Origin: Pseudoxanthomonas wuyuanensis
GTDB taxonomy: Bacteria > Pseudomonadota > Gammaproteobacteria > Xanthomonadales > Xanthomonadaceae
Assembly: GCF_900215535.1 (NCBI RefSeq)
Contig: NZ_OCND01000006.1
Location: 248,001 to 312,000, forward strand
Length of the DNA stretch: 64,000 nucleotides
Direction: 5' to 3'
The position numbers were made by a program, and so were the translations under genes. Position 1 is the stretch's first letter; each line of letters starts with the position of its first letter. Below, piece after piece: positions 18,001 to 27,600 of the stretch. Under the pieces are notes generated by a model. It was not told the DNA's origin, did no database searches, and saw only the letters and a list, made by a program, of their open reading frames with translations.

Positions 18001-21000
18001 CCAACCGATAGAGTTTGGCGCGGAACAGCGGTGCGCGGTCCAGCACGAACGGCTGCGCGGTCATCGCTTCCAGATCCTGCATCAACGTCTGCATGCGCTG
18101 CGGTTCCGGCAGCGCCGACAGGTCGGTCAGCGGCAGCAGCGAGAAGTCCAGCGTATCCAGCACTTTCTGCACCGCCGAATCGCCTTCCGGCACCACGATC
18201 GTGCGCAGCGACGCCTGCCGGCGCAGCATCTCCTGGAACGCCCGTTCGAACGCCTGCAGATCCATCGGCCCGTGCAGGCGATGGGCCGATGGCGTGTTGT
18301 AGGTGACCGTGCCCGGATCCATCTGCTCGAACACCCACAGCCGTTGCTGCATCAGCGTCATCGGCGCGCTGGACTGATCGCGCCGGTGCGGAATGATGCG
18401 CGCGGCCGCGGCCTGCATGTCCGGCCGCGCCACGCTGTCGCGCAACGCCGCCGCCAGTTTGGCCGGGCTGGGCGCGTCGAACAGCAGCCGCAACGGCACC
18501 GGCACCTCCAGCTCCTTGGCCAGGCGTGCGCACAACTGCGCGGCCAGCAGCGAATGGCCGCCCAGTTCGAAGAAGCCATCGTTTACGCCAATCCCCGGAC
18601 GCCCCAGCACCGCTTCCATCGCCGCGGCCACGGCCGCTTCCAGTGCGTCGCGGGGCGCCACGGTGTCGCCTGCCGGTGCGGTCAATGCTGCGGCCCGCCC
18701 ATCCGGCGCCGGCAGCGCCTTGCGATCTACCTTGCCGTTGGGCAGCAGCGGAATCGCGTCCAGACGGACGAAATGCTGCGGCACCATGTAGTCCGGCAAA
18801 TGCTGCCTCAGATGCGCCGCCAGCGCGGCGTCGGCAACCTCCATGCCGGGTGCGGCCACCACGTAGGCGACCAGCCTGATATCGCCGGGACGGTCCTCGC
18901 GCGCCATCGCCACCACCCGGGTCAGCGCAGGGTGCGAGATCAGGTTGTTCTCTATCTCGCCCAGTTCGATGCGGTAGCCGCGCACCTTGACCTGGAAATC
19001 CAGCCGTCCCAGATGTTCCAGGTTGCCGTCGGCGCGCCAGCGGCCGCGGTCGCCGGTACGGTACAGCGTCGGCCGCGCGATGCCGGTGCCGAATCCCGGC
19101 CCGCTGGAGGCGAAGGCATCGGGCAGGAAGCGGTCGGCAGTCAGCTCGGGCCGGTCCAGATAACCCAGGGTGACGCCCTCGCCACCGACGCAGATCTCGC
19201 CCGGCACCCCGCGCGGGCACGGCTGGCCGTGCTCATCGAGTATCCACACCTGGGTGTTGGCAACGGGGCGGCCGATATGGATGTCGGGCGCGCCGCCGGC
19301 AGCGGCCTGCACGCGCATGCAGGTGGACCACACGGTGGTTTCGGTGGGGCCGTACAGATTCCACAGCGAACCGCAGCGCGGCAGCAGCGCCTGCGCCAGA
19401 TCCTGCGGCAACGGTTCGCCGCCGCACATCGCCTTGAAGCTGGCGCCGCCCTGCCAGCCGGCTTCCAGCAGCAGCCGCCAGGTCGCCGGCGTGGCCTGCA
19501 TCGCGGTGGCGCGGCAGGCGGCAAGCAAGTCCGCCAGTGCGGCACCGTCGATTACCGTGTCCTTGTCCGCCAGCACGACTTCGGCGCCCACGCTGAGCGG
19601 CAGCATCAGTTCCAGCACCGCGATATCGAACGACAGCGTGGTGACCGCAACCAGCCGCTCGTCCAGTTCCAGGCCCGGCTGCCGCTGCATCGCGGCGATG
19701 AAGTTGGCGACCGCGCGATGCGGTACCTGCACGCCCTTGGGCCGGCCGGTGGAGCCGGAGGTGTAAATGACGTAGGCGACCGATTCGGCATCGGCCGCGC
19801 CGGCATCGCGTCCCGGACGGTTGTCCGGCAGCGCCTGCAGTTCGGCCTCCAGCGCATCCAGCGCCAGCACCGGGCGGCCGCGCAGATCGAACTGCGCCGC
19901 GTGGCTGCCGTGGGTCAGCAGCGCGGCCAGGCCGGCATCGCTGGCCATGTAGGCCAGGCGGTCGGCCGGAAACTGCGGATCCAGCGGCACATAGCCGGCG
20001 CCTGCTTTCAGTATGCCCAGCAGAGCGGCCAGCATGTCGGTGCCGCGGTCCATCGCCAGCCCGACCAGCGCGCCCTTCTGCACGCCGTGCCGGCGCAGCA
20101 GTTGCGCGATGCGGTTGGCGCGCGACTCCAGTTGCCGGTAGGTTAGCGCCTGGTTGCCGCAACGCACCGCCATCCGCTCCGGCGCGCGGTCGCATTGCCG
20201 TTCGAAATGCTCATGCATCCGGCACTCGCGGTCGAACGCCACCGCCGGCGGCTGCAGCGCCGCCAGTTCGGCGAACGCCGGCGCATCGACCAGCGCCAGC
20301 CGGCAGACGCGTTCCTCCGGCCGCTCCACCGCCGCGCGCAGCAAGGCCTCGTAGGCCGACAGCCAGCGCCGCACGGTGGCGGCATCGAACAGATCGCGGT
20401 TGTACTGGCATTCCAGCCGCAGCCTGCCGTCGACCTGCACCGCGTTGACCGACAGCTCGAAGTTTTCGTAGCTGCGCGGATTGGTGGTGAATTCCAGCGA
20501 CAGGCCCGGGAATCCGCTCTTCTCCTGATCCAGCGCCTGATCGATATTGAACATCACGCTGACCAGCGGCAGTCGCGCCGGGTCGCGGGCGATGCGCAGC
20601 TTCTTCAGCAGGGTGCCGAAGGTGTAGCGCTGGTGCTCGATGGCATCGAGCAGGGTTTCCTGCGCATTGGCCAGCACATCGGCAAAGCTCTGCGCCGGCG
20701 CCAGGTCGAAACGCAGCGGCAGCAGGTTGACGCAATGACCGACCAGATGATCGTGCCCATCCACCGACTGCCCCGCCGCGGGAATGCCAATCACCACCTG
20801 ATCCTGCCCGGCGATGCGCGAAAGCAGCGCGGCGAATCCGCCCAGCAGGGTGGCGAACAGGCTGGCGCCGCGGCGCGCGCCCAGCCGGCGCACCGCCGAC
20901 ACCAGGTCCGCATCCAGCAGATAGTCCTCGCGCAGCGAAGCGAAGCTGCGGCGCGCCGGGCGCGCGCGGTCGGTTGGAAGATCCAGCACCGCAATCTCGC

Positions 21001-21676
21001 CCTGGAAGCGCGACAGCCAGTATTGCTCGTCGCGGCGGAATTCCGGCCCGGCCGGATGCAATGCTTCGGCCAGCGCATAGTCGGCGTAGGAATCGGCTTC
21101 CGGCAAGCCGGCGGCGGCCGCGCCAACGCTTTCGGCATAGGCCGCGCCGAGTTCGCGCACGATCACCCACCACGACCAGCCGTCGCAGACGATGTGGTGG
21201 GCATGCATCAACAGCAGGTGATCCTGGTGCGCCAGCCGCAGCAGTTCGGCGCGGAACAGCCGGCCCTGCTCCAGCGCGAACGGCGTCTCCACGCCGGCGC
21301 GGCGGTGCTGGGCGACGACAGCCTCGCGCTCGACTCCGCTCAGATGGGCGATGTCGACGAACGGCAGCGCCAGCGTGTCGGGCTGGATCACGCAGAAGGT
21401 TTCGCCGTCGGGACCGAAACTGGCGCGCAGCGCATCGTGGCGCGCGACCACCTGCTGCAACGCCTGTTGCAGGCGCGCAGAATCCAGCGGACCGCGCAAC
21501 CGCAGCGACACCGATTCGTTGTAGGCCAGCGAGGCGTCGTCGCCCAACCGGGCGGCCAGCCACAGTTCGCGCTGCGGTTCGGTGGTCGGCACCACCCGCG
21601 AAAGCTCGCCGCCGGCAAAAGGATCGTAGTCGACGGCGGTCGGTGCGGCGCGCCGCACGGCGCTGGGCTCGATCAT
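15017..21676 (-). CDS. Two-module NRPS, C-A-T-C-A-T
   Basis: A 2219-residue synthetase adding two residues. Domains in order: C1 (HHIVCDGWS near 159), A1 (YVIYTSGSTGRPKGV near 632-646), T1 (FFELGGHSLL, phosphopantetheine Ser near 1042), C2 (HHIIWDGWS near 1237), A2 (YVIYTSGSTGKPKGV near 1711-1725) and T2 (FFDLGGHSML, Ser near 2148). Hand-aligned pocket residues are D-I-L-Q-M-G-L-V-W for A1 and D-I-L-Q-L-G-M-V-W for A2, both near the published glycine code. No epimerase, methyltransferase or thioesterase is present. The C-terminus has a Gly/Ser linker and a basic tail (LRYLKRLISG) that could dock to the separate C-A-T-TE protein. Its ATG overlaps the stop of the hybrid gene (ATGA), so it is coupled to it and follows the aminotransferase domain directly. 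Confidence 0.95.
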   Translation of the reverse strand: MIEPSAVRRAAPTAVDYDPFAGGELSRVVPTTEPQRELWLAARLGDDASLAYNESVSLRLRGPLDSARLQQALQQVVARHDALRASFGPDGETFCVIQPDTLALPFVDIAHLSGVEREAVVAQHRRAGVETPFALEQGRLFRAELLRLAHQDHLLLMHAHHIVCDGWSWWVIVRELGAAYAESVGAAAAGLPEADSYADYALAEALHPAGPEFRRDEQYWLSRFQGEIAVLDLPTDRARPARRSFASLREDYLLDADLVSAVRRLGARRGASLFATLLGGFAALLSRIAGQDQVVIGIPAAGQSVDGHDHLVGHCVNLLPLRFDLAPAQSFADVLANAQETLLDAIEHQRYTFGTLLKKLRIARDPARLPLVSVMFNIDQALDQEKSGFPGLSLEFTTNPRSYENFELSVNAVQVDGRLRLECQYNRDLFDAATVRRWLSAYEALLRAAVERPEERVCRLALVDAPAFAELAALQPPAVAFDRECRMHEHFERQCDRAPERMAVRCGNQALTYRQLESRANRIAQLLRRHGVQKGALVGLAMDRGTDMLAALLGILKAGAGYVPLDPQFPADRLAYMASDAGLAALLTHGSHAAQFDLRGRPVLALDALEAELQALPDNRPGRDAGAADAESVAYVIYTSGSTGRPKGVQVPHRAVANFIAAMQRQPGLELDERLVAVTTLSFDIAVLELMLPLSVGAEVVLADKDTVIDGAALADLLAACRATAMQATPATWRLLLEAGWQGGASFKAMCGGEPLPQDLAQALLPRCGSLWNLYGPTETTVWSTCMRVQAAAGGAPDIHIGRPVANTQVWILDEHGQPCPRGVPGEICVGGEGVTLGYLDRPELTADRFLPDAFASSGPGFGTGIARPTLYRTGDRGRWRADGNLEHLGRLDFQVKVRGYRIELGEIENNLISHPALTRVVAMAREDRPGDIRLVAYVVAAPGMEVADAALAAHLRQHLPDYMVPQHFVRLDAIPLLPNGKVDRKALPAPDGRAAALTAPAGDTVAPRDALEAAVAAAMEAVLGRPGIGVNDGFFELGGHSLLAAQLCARLAKELEVPVPLRLLFDAPSPAKLAAALRDSVARPDMQAAAARIIPHRRDQSSAPMTLMQQRLWVFEQMDPGTVTYNTPSAHRLHGPMDLQAFERAFQEMLRRQASLRTIVVPEGDSAVQKVLDTLDFSLLPLTDLSALPEPQRMQTLMQDLEAMTAQPFVLDRAPLFRAKLYRLAEDDHVLYFMTHHIIWDGWSFDVFYSEMSALYAAFAAGKPSPLPELEVSYGDFAQWHQQRMNTSELDHQIQHWKRHLQGELEPLRLSEDYPRPAAASGNGSTEWVHVDRATTDAMREIGARSGATLFMTLLTAYYVLLHRLSGQDDLVVGLPFRNRNSEALEKVMGFFVNMLPLRLRLDPAMPFVELVKRVRAAVVEAFEYPDVPFEHLLRELKVPRDQSRSPIYQALFSFQDVRARQLRWGELQHEHLLMFQKGMSNDLGLWFLEHEQGLSGAMGYNTDIISAESAQAIHHRFVALLQSLCRDPGIAIGDAGILSERDRTQLVRWNSTTAAIPDGATVDGLLLQQMRRSPSRIAVRFGNQAISYSRLDTRSARIADALLARGVEPGSLVGVALDRHADLVAATIAVWRIGAAYVPLDPAYPAERLKFMAEDAQLALVISEGELAEPMGLPASRLLLLDRDAGEIDDAPPQVANGYRNRATADSLAYVIYTSGSTGKPKGVMVHHRAAVNFLQSMALTPGLGAEDRLLAVTTTSFDISVLELFLPLSVGAEVVLAERETAMDGAALAQLLSDAGITVMQATPSTWRLLLDADWKGRPGFKGLCGGEPLPPDLAMQLGGCCDELWNMYGPTETTVWSTCSKIVAAPAQAAPDIHIGQPIANTTVWILDPRGQLCPVGVSGEIHIGGAGVTQGYLHRPELTAERFIADPFAAASADASLPPRLYRTGDRGRWRSDGVIEHQGRLDHQIKLRGYRIELGEIENTLERHPDVASAAVVARELQPQDVRLIAYVVPRRDASLQVQALLAGLRDSLPAYMVPQHVVTLAALPTLPNGKTDRNALPVPVLAAAPPVQAGDRQGDAPARTPEPGPSPVPAGQRAELAVPVEPEARPLHADSRIDYLMRLWAELLGVAAGPDDNFFDLGGHSMLAIRMANRVARDTGVRLKLLSLATHNLAQVAASLPAAASPAARGSGGGGSGGSRILRYLKRLISGPERQQ

Positions 21677-24600
21677 GCGCCCACCTTCAGGTACTGGCCG
21701 GGACTATCCGGATTGGGCACGTACCAGGCCGGCCGCCCTTCCGGGTCGCGGCCCAGGCGCGCGCCCGGCACCGCGGGCTTGTCGCCATCCATCACCGTGC
21801 GCGACGTGGCGGCCTTGCGCGGCAGCAGCTCGGCTTCCTGCAGTTCCTGCACCGATTCCTTGTAGGCCTGGATGATGGCCTGGAAATCGGCCTCGCTGTG
21901 CGCGGTGGTGAAGAAGCAAGGGAAGTTGTCGAGGATATGGATGCCGCGGCTGCGCATCATCGCAAACAGCAGATCCTGCAACGGATGGTCCTCGTCGAAA
22001 TGGGTGCGCCACAGCGAGGCGAAGTGCTTGATCCGCACGGGCGCGCCGGCCTGTTCGCAGAAGGCGTTGATTTCCCCGGCCATGGCCGCGGTGCGTTCGT
22101 TGAGCCGTTGCTGCAGCGCCGCGCCTTCGCGCTTCATATGCTCCAGCGAGGCCTTGGCCGCGGCCAGCGTCAGCGGATGGCGGACGAAGGTACCGGCGAA
22201 ATAGGTCACCCCCACCGTCGGCACCGAAGCATCGCCGTACTGCCAGAAACCGCCATCCAGCGCGTCCATGAATTCGCGCTTGCCGGCCATCACCCCGATC
22301 GGGTAGCCGCCGCCGACCACCTTGCCGTAGGTGGCCAGGTCCGCCTTGATGCCGAACAGCGCCTGCGCGCCGCCCGGATGCGAGCGGAAACCGGTGATGA
22401 CTTCGTCGAAGATCAGCGCGGCGCCGGCCTCGGCGGTGATCCTGCGCACCTCCTGCAAAAACTCCACCGGCTGGAAATCCGGACGCCGGCTCTGCACCGG
22501 TTCGACCAGCACCGCGGCCAGTTCGTGCGCGCGTTCGCGGATGATCTGCAACGTCTCGGGCGTGCCGTAATCCAGCACCAGCACGTTCTCGGCGGTGTTG
22601 CGCAGGATGCCCGGCGCCGCCGGCACCGCGCGCAGCTTCTTGGTGCCGCGCACGATCACTTCATCGTTGATGCCGTGGTAGGAACCGGAGAACAGCACGA
22701 TGGTGTCGCGTCCGGTGACCGTGCGGGCGATGCGCATCGCCCCCAGCACCGCTTCGGAGCCGGTGTTGCACAGGGCCGCACGCTCGTGCCCGGTCAGTTC
22801 GCAGACCAGTTGCGCCACCTCGCCCGCCAACGGGTGTTGCGGACCGATTTCGTAGCCGGCCTCCAACTGCCGCTTGACCGCGTCGGTCACGAATTCCGGC
22901 TGCCAGCCGAACAGGCTGGTGCCGAAGCCATTGAGCGCATCGACATACTCGTGGCCATCGATGTCCCACACGTGCGAGCCCTTGGAACGCTCGACGACGA
23001 TCTGGTAGACGATCTCCTTGGTCAGCGGACGGAAGCCGGTGACCACGCGCGGGTCGGCCATATGGGCGCGGTGCTGCTGGGTGTACTGCTTGGACCTGGG
23101 CGTGCGCGCCACGTAGCGCCGCATGAAGGCATCCAGCCGGCTGCGCTGGTGGGGGTTCAATTCGGTAGTGCCGGCCGCATCGATGCGGGCGATGGCACCG
23201 AAGGCCTTCTTGACGTCGTAGCGGGTATGGGCAAGCGCGGCTTCCTCGTCGGCGACCGGCGCAGCAGGCTCTGCGGTCGCCGCTGGCGCAACGGCCGGTA
23301 CGGACGAAGCCGCCACGTTCGCCGGTGCGGCCGCCACTGCGGCCAAAACGGCCGGCGGATTGGAAGCGGCAGCGACCGGCGCGGTGCCGCTAGCTGCCAG
23401 CAAGGCCAGCTGTTGCGACATCAACTGCATCTGCTGCGCTATCACGCTGCGCAGCGCATCGCCATCCACGGCGGCCGCGGCCGCCATCGGCAACGCCATG
23501 CCGGAGGCCGGCACCGCGACGGGAGCCGGCGGCAACGACACCGGAGTCGCCGGCACCGTCGTTGTCGTCGGCGCCGCGGAGATCGCTTGCGCAGCGGGCG
23601 CAGCCTCGGGCGGCAACTGCGCGTCCAGCGCCTGGGTCAGGCGCTCCAGGCTGGCGTATTCGCCCATCAGCTGGCGGAACGTGATCTTGACCGGGAAGGT
23701 CTTCTGCAACTGCAGCGCGACCTGGGTCAGCATCAGGCTGTCCAGTCCCAGTTCGATGAAGTTGGCATCGCCGTCGGCATCGCTGAGGTCGAAGCCGGCC
23801 ACGTCCTCGAACACCTCCTTCAGCTGCGCGACCAGGCGCGGCTTGCGGTCGGTAATGGGGGCGGCAACGGGTTCGGAAGCGACAGGCATGAGGGTCTCCA
23901 GGGTCGCACGGGCGGCGATGGTGGGATGGGGAACGACGTTGCTGACCGCGGCCGGCAACTGCTCTACCCAATAACGCTTTTTCTCGAACGGATAGGTCGG
24001 CAGGCGCAGACGGCGGCGGCGCTGGCGGCGATCCAGGCGTGCCGGATCCACCGGCGCGCCGGCGCACCACAACTGCCCGGCCGCGCCAGTCAGTTGCAGA
24101 TGCTCGCCGTCGACGTTGTCGGCCAGCGAAGCGACCGCAGCGATACGGTGTTTCTGCAGCGCCGGTTGCTGCCGCGCCAGCGTGGTCAGCGTGGCGCGCG
24201 GTCCGATTTCCAGCAGCACCCGCGCCGGGCTGGCCAGCACCTGCGACAGCGCCGACGAAAAACGCACCGGTTCGCGCAAATGGCGGGCCCAGTAGTCCGG
24301 CGACACCGCCGTGTCCGCGTCCAGCCATTGGCCGCTGGCGGTGGACACGATGGGCAGCGCAGGCGGGTTGCGCGGCATCGCCGCGACTTCGGCGCGGAAG
24401 CCTTCCACCACCGGTTCCATCATCGCCGAATGGAACGCGTGCGAGGTCTTCAGTGCGCGGCAGGCGATGCCATCGCTCTCCAATTGCGCCTGCAACGCCG
24501 CCACCGCCTCGTGCGACCCGGCCACCACGCAGGCACCGGGCGCATTCTCCGCCGCCAGCGACAGCGAGGCCGGCAGACGCGCGGTCAGATCCTCCAGCGA

Positions 24601-27600
24601 CAACCGCACCGACAACATCGCGCCGGACGGCTGCGCCTGCATCATGCGCCCGCGCCGCGCCACCAGCCGCAGCGCGTCGGCCAGCGAAAACACCCCGGCC
24701 AGGGTGGCGGCGACAAACTCGCCGACGCTGTGCCCGATCATCGCCACCGGCGTCAGCCCCTGGCTCAACCACCATTGCGCCAGCGCATATTCGAACGAGA
24801 AAATCGCCGGCTGCATGATCGCCGTCGGCAGCATCGCCTCGGCATCGTCGCCGAACACGATCTGGCCCAGGTCCAGCTTCAACTCGGCCTTCAGCTCGTC
24901 GACGCAGCGATCGAAAGCGTCGCGGAATACCGGCTCGTTGCGGTAGATCTCGCGGCCCATGCCGGCGTACTGGCACCCCTGCCCCGGGAACAGGAACACG
25001 ACTTCGCCGGCATGCGCCGGGCGGCTGCGGGCGGCCTGCGCCGCCGTCTCCGCGCTGCGCAGCCTGGCGACCGCATCGGCACGGTCGGCGGCGGCAATCG
25101 CGACCCGGTGCCCGAATGCCTTGCGGCCGGCCGCAAGCGTCCACGCCACGTCGGCCAGATTGTCGTCGTGCGCATCCAGATGATCGGCCAGCTGCGCGAC
25201 CGCCTGGCCCAGCGCCGCCTGACTGCGCGCCGACAGCACCAGCAGCTGCGGCCCGGTCGCCGGCTCCGAATCGGCCAGCGCCGGCGCCTGCTCCATCACC
25301 ACATGCGCATTGGTGCCGCCAACGCCGAACGAACTGACCCCGGCGCGCCGCGGCATCCGGCCCTCGTGCTGCCAGCGCAACGTCTGCCCGCTGGCGACGA
25401 ACGGACTACGCGCGAAATCGATGACCGGGTTGGGTTGGTTGAAGTGGGCGGTGGCCGGGATCAGCTCATGCTGCAGCGCCAGCGCGGTCTTGATGACGCC
25501 TGCCGCACCCGCGGCCATCAGCGTATGGCCGATGTTGCTCTTGACCGAACCGACCACGCAGAAACCGGAGTCGTCGGTGCCGCGCCGGAACGCCTTGCTG
25601 AGTCCTTCGATCTCGATCGGGTCGCCCAATGGCGTTGCAGTGCCATGGGTTTCGACGTAACCGATGCTGCGCGGCTCCGCGCCGGCATCGACCTGCGCCA
25701 TCGCGATCACCGCCGCCTGCCCTTCGCTGCTGGGGGCGGTGAAGCTGGCCTTGTTGCCGCCGTCGTTGTTGACCGCCACGCCGCGGATCACCGCATACAC
25801 CGGATTGCCATCGGCAATGGCATCGGACAGCCGCTTCAGCAGCACCACCGCAGCGCCGTCGCTGAACACCGTGCCGGTCGCATCGGCGTCGAAGCTGCGG
25901 GTATGCCCGTCGGCCGACAGCATGCCGCCTTCCTGGTACAGGTGGCCGCTGCGGACCGGACAGGTCACCGCGATGCCGCCGGCCAGCGCCATGCCGCAGC
26001 GGCCCGCGCGCAGGCTGTCGACCGCCTGGGCAATGGCCACCAGCGAGGTCGAGCACGCGGTATGCACGCTGATCGCCGGCCCGGTCAGGTTGAGCTTGTG
26101 GGCGACGCGGGTGGCGATGTAATCCTTCTCGTTGCCCAGCATCACCTGGAACGCGCCGACCTTGTCGATCAGGTCCGGATGCGCCAGCACGTTGTGCTGG
26201 TAGTAACTGGCGTTGTACATGCCGGCGAACACGCCGACCGGTACCGGGCTGGCGTCCGGCACATGGCCGGCGCGCTCGATGCATTCCCAGCACAGCTCAA
26301 GAAAGACGCGCTGCTGCGGGTCCATCAGCTCGGCCTCTTTCGGCGAGATGCCGAAGAAGGCCGCGTCGAACTTGTCGACGTCGTCGAAGATGCCGCGCGC
26401 CGGCACGTACAGCGGATCCCGCCGCGTGGCCTCCGCCACGCCGGGGTCGATATCCTCCAGCGCGAAACGGCTGACCGTGTCGCGGCCCTCGCACAGGTTC
26501 TGCCAGAAGGTTTCGGTATCGGCGGCACCCGGGAAACGCCCGGCCATCGCGATAATCGCAATCGGATCGTCGTGATCGCCGCGGCGGACCGCCGCCATCC
26601 GCGACGGCTCGATCGCCTGCTGTCCACCGCCCCGGATCGCCTGCGCCAGCGCCGCCGGCGTGGGATCGCGAAACAGCGCCATCGTCGGGACGTCGCCCAG
26701 GCCCTCGCGGCGGATGCCTTCCAGCACGCGCACCGCCAGCAGCGAACTGCCGCCAAGGTCGAAGAAGTTGTCGTTGCGGCCCATCGATTCCAGGTCCAGC
26801 GCTTCGGCCAGGATCCGGCACAGCGCCGCCTCGGTGGCATCGCGAGGCGGCTCGTAGGCACCGGCCCAATCCGGCCGGTGCCGGCCCGGCGCCGGCAGGC
26901 GGCCGCGGTCCAGCTTGCCGTTGGGCGACAGCGGCAGCGCGTCCATCTGCACGTAAGCCACCGGAATCATGTAGTCGGGCAGCTGCGCGATCAGATGATG
27001 CCGCAGCGCTTCCACATCGACCGGCTTTTCCGCATCCAGCGGAGCGAAATAGGCCACCAATCGTTTCAGCCCCGGAGTGTCCTCGCGCGCCAGCACCCCG
27101 GCTTCGCGCACGCCGGGATGGGCCATGATCTGCGCTTCGATTTCGCCCAGTTCGACCCGGAAGCCGCGAATCTTGACCTGGAAATCCTTGCGTCCCAGCA
27201 ATTCCAGATTGCCGTCGGGCAGCCAGCGGCCGATGTCGCCGGTGCGGTACATGCGCGCCTGCGGCTGTTCGCGGAACGGATCCGGCACAAAGCGCTCGGC
27301 GCTCAGGTCCGGGCGCTTCAGATAGCCGCGCGCCACCACCGGACCGGCCAGGTACAACTCGCCCACCACACCCTCGGGCACCGGTTGTCCCTGCGGGTCG
27401 AGCAGATAGACGCGGGCATTGGCGATGGGACGGCCGATGCTCGGCAGTCGCGGCCAGCTGTCCGGGTCCTCGGGCAAGGTCAGCGCGGTGACCACATGGG
27501 TTTCGGTAGGCCCGTAATGGTTGTGCAGCCGGCAGCCGGGAAGGCGCTGGAAGAATCGGGCGATTTTCGGCTCGATGCGCAATTGTTCGCCAGCGGTGAT